53,205 bases of DNA from Ignavibacteriota bacterium (GCA_003327435.1 QOQV01000015.1:1-53205); one strand, 5' to 3'. Counted from the stretch's first letter, positions 16,924 through 26,173 are shown. Made by a program: numbers and translations. The notes: generated by a model not told the origin, from the sequence alone.

Positions 16924-17751
16924 ATGTATCCAGAACTTTTTAAAATTGGACCTCTAACTGTATACAGTTACGGATTAATGTTGGGAATTGCTTTTATAGT
17001 GGCAAGTTATCTATTAACAAAGGAATTAAAAAGAAAAAATTTAAATCCCAATTTAGCATCAAATATCACAATGCTTGCAATCATTTTTGGAATTGCAGGT
17101 GCTAAACTTGCTCATTTAATTGAGAATTGGGATGCTTTTTTATATGCACCTTTGGAAATGATTTTCTCTGCTGCTGGATTAACTTTTTATGGTGGATTCA
17201 TTCTGGCTACAATTGTAATCATTTATTACCTAAAACATAAAAAGGTTAAAGTTCTAAAAGTTACTGATGCAGCTGCACCCGGTTTGATGCTCGGATATGG
17301 AATTGCTCGTATCGGTTGCCATTTATCAGGTGATGGTGATTACGGAATACCGACTAACTTGCCCTGGGCTATGAGTTATGAGCGTGGTACATATCCACCT
17401 TCAGTTGCATTCAGAGATTTTCCTGAAATAGTGGAAAAATATGGTGTTAACGGTGTTGTTCCCGATAATATATTTGTACATCCTGCACCACTTTATGAAA
17501 CACTTATGGCTGTAATTCTCTTTCTGATCTTATGGAAATTAAGAAAAAAGATTTTGGTTGATGGAAAACTTTTTATGATATATTTGGTTTTTGCAGGTAT
17601 TGAGAGATTATTGGTAGAGTTTATTCGCATAAATCCGAGAATTTTTTTTGGGTTATCAGAAGCTCAATTGATATCCATTTTGTTGATCATAATTGGAATC
17701 GCTGGAATATATATTCTTGATAAAAAGCATGCAAAAAAACAACATAAATAA
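16924..17751 (+). CDS. lgt: Prolipoprotein diacylglyceryl transferase
   Basis: A 275-residue inner-membrane enzyme that transfers diacylglycerol to the lipobox cysteine of prelipoproteins. It has about seven membrane helices. The substrate-handling segments YSYGLMLGIAF, LTFYGGFILA and the signature region GIARIGCHLSGDGDYGIP are visible; the last is the variant form (histidine/serine in place of the RIGNFING wording) that Bacteroidota-type enzymes use. HPAPLYETLMA is also typical. Overlaps the rlmB start by 23 bp. Confidence 0.94.
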   Translation: MYPELFKIGPLTVYSYGLMLGIAFIVASYLLTKELKRKNLNPNLASNITMLAIIFGIAGAKLAHLIENWDAFLYAPLEMIFSAAGLTFYGGFILATIVIIYYLKHKKVKVLKVTDAAAPGLMLGYGIARIGCHLSGDGDYGIPTNLPWAMSYERGTYPPSVAFRDFPEIVEKYGVNGVVPDNIFVHPAPLYETLMAVILFLILWKLRKKILVDGKLFMIYLVFAGIERLLVEFIRINPRIFFGLSEAQLISILLIIIGIAGIYILDKKHAKKQHK

Positions 17752-18481
17752 TTTGGTTTATGGGAGAATACCTGTCTTAGAAGCGCTTCGTTCAGATATC
17801 GAAATTGAAAAAATATTTGTTTTGTTCGGAACACATGGTCAAAATATATCGGAAATTCATAAACTTGCTAAACAAAAAAGAATCAAGGTTGTACAACTAG
17901 ACCGTAAAAAGTTTAATGAAGTTTGTGATATAGAGAAAAGTCAGGGAGTTGTAGCAGTAATTACACCAATAAAATTCAGAGAAGTGAGTGACATATTCAA
18001 AATTGCTGAAGAGAAAAAAGAAAAAAATTTTATTTTAATTTTAGATGAGATACAGGATCCACAGAATTTGGGTGCGTTAATAAGAACTGCTGATTGTGCT
18101 GGTGTACATGGGATTATCATTCCGAAACACAATGCAGCATCAGTAACTTCAACTGTTATTAAAGCTTCTGCTGGTGCAGCTGAGAATTTTCCTATTGCAA
18201 AAGTTGGTAATATTTCACAAACTATCGAGGAGTTAAAACAAAAAGGCATCTGGATAGTCGGCACTGATTCCGATGCAGATAAATTGTATAATGAAATTAA
18301 TTATGATTTTTCGGTTGCTTTAGTTATTGGCTCAGAAGGGAAGGGAATTCGCAGACTTGTAAAAGAGAAGTGTGATTTTTTGGTAAAAATTCCACTTTTT
18401 GGGAGAGTGGATTCATTAAATGCTTCGGTTGCAGCCGGTATTGTACTATATGAGATTAAAAATCAGCGTATGAAAATTTAG
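17729..18481 (+). CDS. rlmB: 23S rRNA 2'-O-methyltransferase RlmB-like (TrmH/SpoU family)
   Basis: A 250-residue SPOUT methyltransferase. It has an N-terminal substrate-binding domain (VYGRIPVLEALRSDIEIEKIFV) and a C-terminal knotted domain with motif 1 (LDEIQDPQNLGALIRTADCAG), motif 2 (VIGSEGKGIRRLVKEKCD) and motif 3 (LNASVAAGIVLYEI) that bind S-adenosylmethionine. The start ATG 17729 was preferred over an upstream TTG at 17693 because the product then begins at the family N-terminus. The family methylates G2251 of 23S rRNA; other SpoU targets cannot be excluded. Its end overlaps the convergent iron-sulfur gene by four bases. Confidence 0.9.
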   Translation: MQKNNINNLVYGRIPVLEALRSDIEIEKIFVLFGTHGQNISEIHKLAKQKRIKVVQLDRKKFNEVCDIEKSQGVVAVITPIKFREVSDIFKIAEEKKEKNFILILDEIQDPQNLGALIRTADCAGVHGIIIPKHNAASVTSTVIKASAGAAENFPIAKVGNISQTIEELKQKGIWIVGTDSDADKLYNEINYDFSVALVIGSEGKGIRRLVKEKCDFLVKIPLFGRVDSLNASVAAGIVLYEIKNQRMKI

Positions 18482-20034
18482 AATGGGAATTCCTCAGGTA
18501 TTTCAATCTTTTCTTGTTTTTTTATTTCCGGCTTTTTTGATTTCTGATGAATTTGATTTGGAATGATATAAATGGCTTTTCGTGGTGTTGTCGGACAGGC
18601 ATGTTCACAAGCCCCGCATCCAACACACAGGTCGTTGTTTAATTCCGGAATTTTTAATTTACCTTTATAAGGAATCATATAAACTGCTTTTGTTGGACAA
18701 TGTTCTGAACAAGCTGCGCATTCTTTTTCTTTAGCAACCACAACACAGTCATCTTTGTAAAATTCTGCTCTTCCAATTTGTATTAACTTTTTGCTTTCTA
18801 CACTCTGAGGTAATATTGCACCGGTTGGACATATATGAGTGCATATCGTGCAATCATAATTGCAGTAACTTGCAGTATAGTTCATGCTTGGCTGGAATAA
18901 TCCGCTTATACCGTATTCAAAAAATGTCGGATAAAGTACCTGAGTCGGACAGGCACTTACACAAAGATGACATGCTGTACATAGGTTTGAAAAGTGAGTA
19001 ATACTTTGAGAACCTGGAGGTGAAATTGGCTGCTTTTTGACTCTAAAGTAATTACTTTTTTCTAGCTGATTTTTTTCTCCTTGATTGTTTTCGATAAGAA
19101 AAACACCGATTGCTGGTAAAATTGCTCTTTTTAGGAAGTTCCTCCGTGATGGTTCTGATAAATTAACTTGAATGTTTATATATTTTGGTCTGTTATAGAC
19201 TACTCCATCGGTTGGACAAACCTTTATACAGTTAAAACAAGCAATACAGGCAGCATAATTGATATTTTTTGTTTCGCTTTCAATACAATTTGCTTTGCAC
19301 ACCTTTTCGCAAGCACCACATTCTGTGCAATTATTTTCATCAATTACAATTTTAAAGATTGAAATTCTTGAAATTATACCAAGAATAGCTCCAGCGGGGC
19401 AAAATGAATTGCAAAATAGCCTCCCATGAAAATACGACATATAAAATATCAAAAATAAAAATGAAAAACTGATAAGTACTACAAATATATCTGTATTTCT
19501 TATAGGTATGTTAAAAAGATAATAAATCGACATGCTTTCTAATACTGATGAAGTGAAATTGTTTATTAAGATAAAACCTGGCTCTATAATATTTACAACA
19601 AATCTTGAATAAATACTATAAGGTTCGAAAATATTTAAAATACTTACAAAGCCTAAAAGTGCAAGTATAAATAAAGAAAATGTAAAAGTATAGTGAAAAA
19701 TATAATTCGGTTTTTGATATAAGAATTTTTTCCTTTTGTTAATTTTCCTTCTAATATAAATTATTATGTCTTGAAATGTTCCGAGTGGACAGATGCTCGA
19801 ACAATATACTCTTCCGAAAAACACGCTGATAAGCAGAACAAATATCAAACCCAGAGATGATAATCCAATGTAGAATAAAATTTTAAGTATTGAAGGGACT
19901 AATTGTAAGGAAGTAAAAAAAATTATTATATCCTGTGGAATGTTTTTTTGTGGATTTATCAGTAAGGAAGTGATTATAATGAAAAAAAACAATGATACAG
20001 CTACACGTATCTTTTTTAAGTATTTAAGCTTCAA
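18478..20034 (-). CDS. Membrane polyferredoxin: apparent NapH-NapG-like fusion
   Basis: A 518-residue iron-sulfur membrane protein. The first part has about five membrane helices with the NapH/NosR-type motifs CSSICPLG (C78, C82) and CNSFCPAG (C208, C212), then a two-cluster ferredoxin (CTECGACEKVC from C236, and CIACFNCIKVCP). Next comes an internal twin-arginine segment, SRRNFLKRAILPAIGVFLIE (R297/R298). The C-terminal part holds CTACHLCVSACP, CNYDCTICTHICP, CAACSEHCP and CVGCGACEHACP motifs, i.e. several more 4Fe-4S sites. This looks like a NapH-type quinol-side membrane protein joined to a NapG-like exported ferredoxin. Six bases separate it from the DUF362 gene. Electron donor and acceptor are unknown. 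Confidence 0.88.
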   Translation of the reverse strand: MKLKYLKKIRVAVSLFFFIIITSLLINPQKNIPQDIIIFFTSLQLVPSILKILFYIGLSSLGLIFVLLISVFFGRVYCSSICPLGTFQDIIIYIRRKINKRKKFLYQKPNYIFHYTFTFSLFILALLGFVSILNIFEPYSIYSRFVVNIIEPGFILINNFTSSVLESMSIYYLFNIPIRNTDIFVVLISFSFLFLIFYMSYFHGRLFCNSFCPAGAILGIISRISIFKIVIDENNCTECGACEKVCKANCIESETKNINYAACIACFNCIKVCPTDGVVYNRPKYINIQVNLSEPSRRNFLKRAILPAIGVFLIENNQGEKNQLEKSNYFRVKKQPISPPGSQSITHFSNLCTACHLCVSACPTQVLYPTFFEYGISGLFQPSMNYTASYCNYDCTICTHICPTGAILPQSVESKKLIQIGRAEFYKDDCVVVAKEKECAACSEHCPTKAVYMIPYKGKLKIPELNNDLCVGCGACEHACPTTPRKAIYIIPNQIHQKSKKPEIKKQEKIEIPEEFPF

Positions 20035-20040
20035 CTTTTA

Positions 20041-20952
20041 CTAAACCGTAATTCGTTTAATATTCAGGTTTTCGATATCTTTCCTCCCAATCTTCATTTC
20101 AGTAGCAATGTTAAGATATCTGATATCTTCTGGTTTTAAGCCAAACAATTTTGCAGCAGCTGAATCCACAGCAACTATATCGGTAGAGAGTAGCTGGCTT
20201 TTCATCAACACAACATCATCTGTTGAAACACCACGCGGTCCGTTTGTTTTCATAACCAAATATGCATCTACTATGTTTAAAGTAGGTTTTCTGTATGTGG
20301 CAAAATCAGCAATGCATTGATGCAAATCATTTCTGTGCCAGTATCTTCTATCCCAAACATTGCCCATAAGGTTTTTCATTGCAATTGTTAATGTAGCACC
20401 ACCATGATTTTTAAGTACAGGAACATTTATAAAAACATCCGATGAGAGTATAACTTCATGTTCTTTCGTGTTTTTGAGAACTTTACCCTGAGGAATGCTA
20501 ACTTCCTGATAATAGCTTTCGCTATTGGCTGGGACAACTTTAGCTTTTGCATCTTTTGCAGCTTTTTCTATACCACTGTTTTTATAACACCTCTGCCATT
20601 CATCGCAGGTATGATCAACCACATAAACTTCTCTTGCGCCAGCATTATAACAATGTTCAACTATTCGACCGACTAATTTTGGGTTTGTGTTTGCGGCACG
20701 TTCAGGAGCTGTGTCCCAACCAATGTTTGGTTTAACAACAACTTTTTGTCCCTTTTTTACAAATTTTTTCATACCCCCGAGGGCTTCTATTGCCTTGTCG
20801 AACATAACATCCGGTTCACCACCTTTGACTGCAACCAAATCGTAATCTGTATTTTGTGAAAATAATAAACTATCAAAATTCCCGAGTACCATTCCAGCAC
20901 CGACAAGTGCGGAAGCTTTATATGCCGATTTTAAAAAATCTCTTCTTTTCAT
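20041..20952 (-). CDS. Tat-exported DUF362 protein
   Basis: A 303-residue protein with a twin-arginine signal (MKRRDFLKSAYKASALVGAGMV) and a DUF362 domain (VVVKPNIGWDTAPERAANTNP, FINVPVLKNHGGATLTIAMKNLMG). The family has no settled biochemical activity. The ATG at 20952 is chosen because it puts the Tat motif at the N-terminus and has AAAAAGG upstream; a TTG at 20991 would only add a poor lysine/asparagine-rich lead. It lacks the ferredoxin domain found in some DUF362 proteins, which the downstream partner may supply. The two are presumably one operon, transcribed from the gap 20953-21196. Confidence 0.88.
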   Translation of the reverse strand: MKRRDFLKSAYKASALVGAGMVLGNFDSLLFSQNTDYDLVAVKGGEPDVMFDKAIEALGGMKKFVKKGQKVVVKPNIGWDTAPERAANTNPKLVGRIVEHCYNAGAREVYVVDHTCDEWQRCYKNSGIEKAAKDAKAKVVPANSESYYQEVSIPQGKVLKNTKEHEVILSSDVFINVPVLKNHGGATLTIAMKNLMGNVWDRRYWHRNDLHQCIADFATYRKPTLNIVDAYLVMKTNGPRGVSTDDVVLMKSQLLSTDIVAVDSAAAKLFGLKPEDIRYLNIATEMKIGRKDIENLNIKRITV

Positions 20953-21013
20953 TTTGAGACCTTTTTTATTCAAATTTAGGTTAATTTTCAAAAAAAATCA
21001 AGGTATTAAAAAA

Positions 21014-21028
21014 TATCATTAAATGATA
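21014..21028. promoter_or_regulatory. 7-bp-arm palindrome upstream of the DUF362/iron-sulfur operon
   Basis: TATCATT, one central A, then AATGATA: a perfect inverted repeat in the gap between divergent DUF362 and msrB. The outer bases GGTAT (21002-21006) and ATACC (21026-21030) offer a second pairing. The size and symmetry suit a dimeric repressor or redox regulator, but no regulator is identified. Confidence 0.4.
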
Positions 21029-21083
21029 CCCGAATTATTCGTTGAAGTATTATATTTAATTCGAAAATATTAGATACTATTAT

Positions 21084-21114
21084 TGTGGTGTTGGTGTAAG
21101 GGAGGAACACCACA
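21084..21114. other. 9-bp-stem hairpin in the msrB leader
   Basis: TGTGGTGTT (21084-21092) pairs perfectly with AACACCACA (21106-21114) around a 13-base purine-rich loop that includes GGGAGG. No T-run follows on either side, so it is not a standard intrinsic terminator. It lies 82 bp before the msrB start and could be a leader structure or operator. Confidence 0.5.
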
Positions 21115-21196
21115 CCAGATTATTTAATATTTTAATGTAGGTTCTCATTTTTTCAATTTGTTTATCAATCTTATTCGTTTTATATTCAAATAAAAA

Positions 21197-21643
21197 ATGA
21201 ATCATCTAAAAACTAACACAATAATACTTTTAATATTATTTGCTTTCATCAATTCACATTCACAGGAAAATAGCAAGATGAAACTTAAAAAATTAACTCC
21301 TGAAGAGGAAAGAGTAATTATACATAAAGGTACTGAGTATCCATTCACAGGTAAGTATGTTCATCACAAGGAAAAGGGTACATACATATGCAAACGTTGT
21401 GAGAGTCCACTTTATCGTTCTGAAGATAAGTTCGATTCACATTGTGGTTGGCCAAGTTTTGATGATGAAATTCCAGGTGCTGTTAGAAGAATTCCGGATG
21501 CAGATGGGATTCGTACTGAAATTGTTTGCGCGAACTGTGGCGCTCACCTTGGTCATGTTTTCGAAGGTGAGGGCTTTACCGAGAAAAACATTCGCCATTG
21601 TGTAAACTCAATTTCACTCGAATTTATACCTGCAAAAAAATAA
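21197..21643 (+). CDS. msrB: Peptide-methionine (R)-S-oxide reductase, exported
   Basis: A 148-residue MsrB with an N-terminal signal peptide ([16 protein letters not shown]), so it acts outside the cytoplasm. The zinc-binding CxxC pairs are CKRC and CANC; the family motifs [16 protein letters not shown] and [12 protein letters not shown] lead to the catalytic cysteine in [11 protein letters not shown]. It reduces the R-form of methionine sulfoxide in oxidised envelope proteins. No MsrA domain is fused. It is divergent from the exported iron-sulfur/DUF362 pair, and electrons must be supplied across the membrane by an unseen thioredoxin-like system. Confidence 0.95.
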   Translation: MNHLKTNTIILLILFAFINSHSQENSKMKLKKLTPEEERVIIHKGTEYPFTGKYVHHKEKGTYICKRCESPLYRSEDKFDSHCGWPSFDDEIPGAVRRIPDADGIRTEIVCANCGAHLGHVFEGEGFTEKNIRHCVNSISLEFIPAKK

Positions 21644-21645
21644 AG

Positions 21646-22476
21646 ATGTTAAAGAATACTTTCTGTCATATTCCAGGAATTAGTTTACAAAAAGAAACAA
21701 AGTTGTGGAATGACGGCATCCATAGCTGGGAACAACTTGCTAAAATTTTTAATAATTTCAGGATAGAGAAATATATAGAGCATTCCATTCAGTGCGTAGA
21801 AAAAAATGATTTAAATTTCTTTGCTGAAAATTTACCAGTTAAAGAACACTGGCGACTTTTTAAGGACTTTCGTCAGAATGCTGTTTATCTGGATATTGAA
21901 ACCACAGGAATGAAGTACTCTATAGACTATATCACAACAATTGCAATTTATGATGGAAGGGAGATTAAATACTTCGTCAATGGAGATAATCTTCATCAAT
22001 TTCCTTTCGAAATTCAAAACTATAATCTGTTAATTACTTATAACGGAAAATGTTTCGATGTTCCATTCATCGAAAAATTTTTTGGCATAAACTTAAATAT
22101 GGTCCACATCGATTTAAGATATTTATTAAAAAGCTTAGGATATGTGGGCGGATTAAAAGCTTGTGAACGCAAATTGGGAATATCAAGGCATCTACTTGAA
22201 GATGTTGATGGTTTTTTTGCTGTCTATTTATGGAATGAATATAAAAACAAGAAAAATAAAAAAGCGCTTGAAACTTTGCTTGCTTATAATATTCAGGATG
22301 TTTTGAATCTTGAAAAGCTAATGGTTATTTCCTATAATATGAAATTGCAAAACACACCATTTACTGAAATACATAAATTACCACTACCAAATTTGCCTGC
22401 AAATCCTTTCACACCCGATAATAAAACAATTGAAAGAATAAGAAATAAATTATCATCGTGGAACTTTAAGTGGTGA
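21646..22476 (+). CDS. RNase H-like (YprB-type) exonuclease domain protein
   Basis: A 276-residue protein of the YprB ribonuclease H-like group. Exonuclease motifs are AVYLDIETTGM (DIE), TYNGKCFDVPFIEKFFG and the late AYNIQDVLNLEKLM, which supply the acidic metal ligands. The first 60 residues (HIPGISLQKETKLWNDGIHSW) resemble the helical region that precedes this domain in related proteins. The start is ATG 21646, two bases after the msrB stop. Substrate is not known; the fold suggests DNA or RNA 3'-5' exonuclease activity. Confidence 0.82.
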   Translation: MLKNTFCHIPGISLQKETKLWNDGIHSWEQLAKIFNNFRIEKYIEHSIQCVEKNDLNFFAENLPVKEHWRLFKDFRQNAVYLDIETTGMKYSIDYITTIAIYDGREIKYFVNGDNLHQFPFEIQNYNLLITYNGKCFDVPFIEKFFGINLNMVHIDLRYLLKSLGYVGGLKACERKLGISRHLLEDVDGFFAVYLWNEYKNKKNKKALETLLAYNIQDVLNLEKLMVISYNMKLQNTPFTEIHKLPLPNLPANPFTPDNKTIERIRNKLSSWNFKW

Positions 22477-22490
22477 TGAGGTTGGTTTTG

Positions 22491-22577
22491 TGCCGAAGGC
22501 CGGACTCGAACCGGCACGGAGTGTTCAGCTCCACTAGATTTTGAGTCTAGCGCGTCTGCCAATTTCGCCACTTCGGC
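22491..22577 (-). tRNA. tRNA-Leu (anticodon CAA)
   Basis: An 87-nt class II tRNA on the minus strand. The acceptor stem pairs GCCGAAG with CTTCGGC, followed by discriminator A; no CCA is encoded. The anticodon stem CTAGA/TCTAG carries loop CTCAAAA, giving anticodon CAA (plus-strand TTG at 22541-22543), which reads UUG. A long variable arm (TGGAGCTGAACACTCC region) and the T-loop GGTTCGAGTCC confirm tRNA-Leu. Confidence 0.97.
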
Positions 22578-22592
22578 AAAAATTTTCACTAC

Positions 22593-22621
22593 AATATATA
22601 AAATTCCTAACTCACCTTCAA
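22593..22621 (-). promoter_or_regulatory. Sigma70-type promoter for tRNA-Leu
   Basis: On the minus strand TTGAAG (22621-22616) and TATATT (22598-22593) are separated by exactly 17 bases, with the tRNA first base 15 nt beyond the -10. Position, spacing and match are all good for a tRNA promoter. Confidence 0.6.
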
Positions 22622-22662
22622 ATTTTTTTATATTTATGTTCCTTTCTTATATTATTTGAGAT

Positions 22663-25600
22663 ATGCTCATAAAAATATTTCTAAAATTTTTTATCCTGAC
22701 ACTCATCCTTCTTGTTTTGTACGCCGGTCATTTTATATCTTATTCACAAAACCAATTTTCTACAAAAAAAATTACTTTAAGTGTAGATAAATTGGATAGC
22801 GTATACGTTCTAAAAGATAAATTCATATCATCTAATTCTCTTAAAATCTATTCTGATACATTAATGCTGATTAATGGGAAAGATTATTTGTTTGATACCA
22901 GAAAGAATATTATCAAATTCTTACCAGAATTATTTACTAAGAATGACAGCTCAGGTGTTACACGACTTGAAATTTCTTATGTCGTATTGCCGTATGATTT
23001 TGAAGATGAATATAAACACAAAGAATTAGTTGTGATATCTGATACAACTGCAGGCAAAATTTTAAAATCCGTCGAAGTTACAAATAAAAATTATCTGGAC
23101 GAGATGCTTGGTGGGGATGTTCAAACAAGTGGAAGTTTGGTGAGAGGTTTTACTTTCGGAACAAATAGAGATCTCTCACTAAATTCTGGCTTCAGAATGC
23201 AAATGAATGGTAAGTTATCTGAAAATCTGGATATCACTGCGTCACTCACAGATGAAAACACTCCAATCCAACCTGAAGGAAATACACAAACTCTTCAGGA
23301 GGTTGATAAGGTGTTCATTGAACTGAAATCAAAAAATATGAATGCAACTTTGGGAGATTTTAATCTAAATTTACAGCAAGGAAATTTTGCCAGAATTAAT
23401 AGAAGATTGCAGGGTGTATTAGGGAATGCAAACTTTGGTTTTGGCTCAAACGAATCTAATATTCTCCTATCAGGTGCAATTTTGAAAGGGAAATATCATA
23501 CAAATTATTTTAATGGATTGGAAGGAGTACAGGGACCTTATAGATTGACCGGTAAAAACAATGAACGCTTAATTATAGTTATTGCAGGAACAGAAAGAGT
23601 TTATGTCGATGGTGAACTTATGAAAAGAGGTGATGATAACGACTATATTATCGATTATTCTACAGGAGAAATAACATTTGCACCTCGTAGATTAATAAAC
23701 GGGAATTCTCGTATTGTTGTAGATTTTGAATATACTGACCGTCAATATGCAAGGAATTTTTTAGCAGCAAGTAATTCAACATCAATTCTAAATAACAAAA
23801 TTGCAATTACAGGATCCATATTTTATGAAGCTGATGATTATAAAAACCCCATTGATTTGATTTTGAATGATGAGGAGAAAGAAATTTTAAGAAATGCTGG
23901 CGATGAGCGAAATAATACTATGCGAGAAGCAGTACAATTAGCGGGTAAAGGTAAGGGACAGTATATTAAAAAAGATACGCTTATAGATGGCAATCCAACA
24001 TCGATATTCATTTATGCTCCTGCTGATTCAAATGCTGAATATGTTGTAAGTTTTTCGTATGTTGGTGAAAATTTAGGTGATTATCAAAAAATTGGCGCTG
24101 GTTATTTCAAGTTTGTTGGAATAAAAAAAGGAAATTATTTGCCTGTGAAGTTTTTACCGCTTCCACAACAACAAACACTTATAGATTTTGGCCTAAAAAC
24201 CATACCATTTCAGAATACCATAATATCTACTGAAGTTGCTCTCTCTAATTTTGACGCTAATAGATTTTCCAAAATAGATGATTCTGACAATAATGGAAAA
24301 GCAATAAGTTACTATATTCAATTTAATCCAGAAAAATTAAATGTATTTAACTATAATTTAGGTGCGCTGGATATTAGGGTTGGGCAAAGGTTTATAGATA
24401 GCAAATTTAATTCAATTGATAGAATTAATGAAGTAGAATATAATCGGAAATGGAATCTCACATCAAACCTTCAGCAAGAAGAGAAGACCTCGGAAATATT
24501 TTTATCTTACAAACCTAAAAGTTATATAAACTTAAGCTCGAATTATGGTAATATAGTCAAAGGCAATAATTTCAAATCATCTAGATTTGAAGGCGCAATT
24601 AATTTTAATGAGAAATCTTTTCCCCTTACAAATTATAAATTTGAACTTATAAATAGCAAGGATAAATTGTTATTTGAGAAAGGGAATTGGTTTCGACAAT
24701 TATTAATAACTGAGTATACATACAAATTTATAAATGCAGCTTTGAAATATGAAATGGAGAATAGAGAATTAAAAAATTATTTTAATGACAGCATTGAAGC
24801 TGGTAGTTTTAAGTTTTTTGAATACTCTCCTAGATTATCCTTGATTAATATCTTCAACACAAATTTTAGTGTCGAATATAAACTTCGACGGGATTATCAG
24901 ATTGCAAATCGTGAGCTTCAAAGAGAATCAGATACTTATACGCAAATATTTTCGTTAACTACCACTCCGGTTACCAATCTCTTTAATAGTATTGATTTAA
25001 CTTTCAGGAAAAAAAATTATACTCCAGAGTTTAAAAAGAATTCAGACGGAAATACTGAAACAATTCTGATAAGATGGTTGTCAAGATACGTTCATCCTGC
25101 AAGAGCTGTTGAAGCGGACTGGCTTTATAATATCTCAACACAAAAGTCAGCAAAATTAGAAAGAGTGTTTCAGAAAGTTCAAAAGGGTAATGGTTCATAT
25201 ATTTATCTGGGTGATCTGGATAGTAATGGCATTGCGACAGAAGATGAGTTTAGACCGACACGCTATGACGGTGATTATATTCTTTTGACCGTTCCTTCAG
25301 AGCAATTATATCCTATCATTGATTTCAAATTGAATTGGAGATTTAAACTTTCTCTGTCAAGAATTTTAACTAGTGATAATATTGCAAGTAAATTATTATC
25401 GCCTTTTTCAACTGAAACTTTCTGGCGGGTTGAAGAAAAAAACTCAATTCAGGATCAGAAAAAAATTTATTTAATGAATTTTAATTATTTTTTGAATGAT
25501 AATTGGACAATATTAGGCAACAATTCCTTTCAGCAGGATATTCACCTTTTCGAAAATAGTGAATTAGCAAGTTTGCGTTTTAGATTTAATCAAAGAAAAG

Positions 25601-26160
25601 GTTTGGCTAAGTATTCTCTTGCATCTGAAAGTAGTTATTATCGTGAAAGAAGTATTCGTATTCGCTGGCAGTTAATTCAAGAGGTCGTTAATATTATTGA
25701 GTATGAGAACAAGACCGATTTCCTGAGTGCAGAAGTTGCAAGTTATCGTGTTCGTAACATATTTGGAAATTCTATTTCTTCGGATTGGATTTATAAACCA
25801 GATCGTAGAATAGAAATTGGTTTTAAGATTAGGTTAGGGAAACTTGAAAATAAACAGTTTAATATTAATGATATAAGCAATATCAACACGCAAAATATCA
25901 GATTTAGTTATTCCTTTAATGAGAAAGGGGTATTAAGATGTGAGTTTAATAGGGAGGAGGTAGTTTTTGAAGGTATTGGGAAAATGATACCATATGAATT
26001 GACAGAAGGAAGAATAATTGGCAAAACTTATTTATGGAGAGTTGGTGCAGAGTATCGAATTACGAATTATATACAGGCAAATTTTGGTTATGATGGGAGG
26101 AAAGAAGCGCGCTACAGAGTTATGCATCAGATGAGGGGGGAAGTTCGTGCGTTTTTTTAA
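22663..26160 (+). CDS. Large exported protein, probable outer-membrane beta-barrel
   Basis: A 1165-residue protein with a signal peptide (FILTLILLVLYAGHFISYSQ). Residues about 157-240 (GSLVRGFTFGTNRDLSLNSG, then LTDENTPIQPEGNTQTLQEV) form a conserved-looking block I associate with large envelope proteins of the Ignavibacteria/Chlorobi group. The rest has alternating polar/aromatic strands, ending in an aromatic residue (VRAFF), as beta-barrels do. Residues 851-862 (DLDSNGIATEDE) match the EF-hand calcium loop spacing. No enzyme motif is visible. It may be a surface transporter or an assembly protein related in style to T9SS/gliding barrels; this is inference only. Confidence 0.75.
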   Translation: MLIKIFLKFFILTLILLVLYAGHFISYSQNQFSTKKITLSVDKLDSVYVLKDKFISSNSLKIYSDTLMLINGKDYLFDTRKNIIKFLPELFTKNDSSGVTRLEISYVVLPYDFEDEYKHKELVVISDTTAGKILKSVEVTNKNYLDEMLGGDVQTSGSLVRGFTFGTNRDLSLNSGFRMQMNGKLSENLDITASLTDENTPIQPEGNTQTLQEVDKVFIELKSKNMNATLGDFNLNLQQGNFARINRRLQGVLGNANFGFGSNESNILLSGAILKGKYHTNYFNGLEGVQGPYRLTGKNNERLIIVIAGTERVYVDGELMKRGDDNDYIIDYSTGEITFAPRRLINGNSRIVVDFEYTDRQYARNFLAASNSTSILNNKIAITGSIFYEADDYKNPIDLILNDEEKEILRNAGDERNNTMREAVQLAGKGKGQYIKKDTLIDGNPTSIFIYAPADSNAEYVVSFSYVGENLGDYQKIGAGYFKFVGIKKGNYLPVKFLPLPQQQTLIDFGLKTIPFQNTIISTEVALSNFDANRFSKIDDSDNNGKAISYYIQFNPEKLNVFNYNLGALDIRVGQRFIDSKFNSIDRINEVEYNRKWNLTSNLQQEEKTSEIFLSYKPKSYINLSSNYGNIVKGNNFKSSRFEGAINFNEKSFPLTNYKFELINSKDKLLFEKGNWFRQLLITEYTYKFINAALKYEMENRELKNYFNDSIEAGSFKFFEYSPRLSLINIFNTNFSVEYKLRRDYQIANRELQRESDTYTQIFSLTTTPVTNLFNSIDLTFRKKNYTPEFKKNSDGNTETILIRWLSRYVHPARAVEADWLYNISTQKSAKLERVFQKVQKGNGSYIYLGDLDSNGIATEDEFRPTRYDGDYILLTVPSEQLYPIIDFKLNWRFKLSLSRILTSDNIASKLLSPFSTETFWRVEEKNSIQDQKKIYLMNFNYFLNDNWTILGNNSFQQDIHLFENSELASLRFRFNQRKGLAKYSLASESSYYRERSIRIRWQLIQEVVNIIEYENKTDFLSAEVASYRVRNIFGNSISSDWIYKPDRRIEIGFKIRLGKLENKQFNINDISNINTQNIRFSYSFNEKGVLRCEFNREEVVFEGIGKMIPYELTEGRIIGKTYLWRVGAEYRITNYIQANFGYDGRKEARYRVMHQMRGEVRAFF

Positions 26161-26173
26161 TAAGTTATGAAAA

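Noticed and set aside
22332-22589. 85-residue minus-strand frame over the tRNA
   Set aside because: It overlaps tRNA-Leu and the end of the exonuclease gene; this is a typical false frame read through a tRNA.
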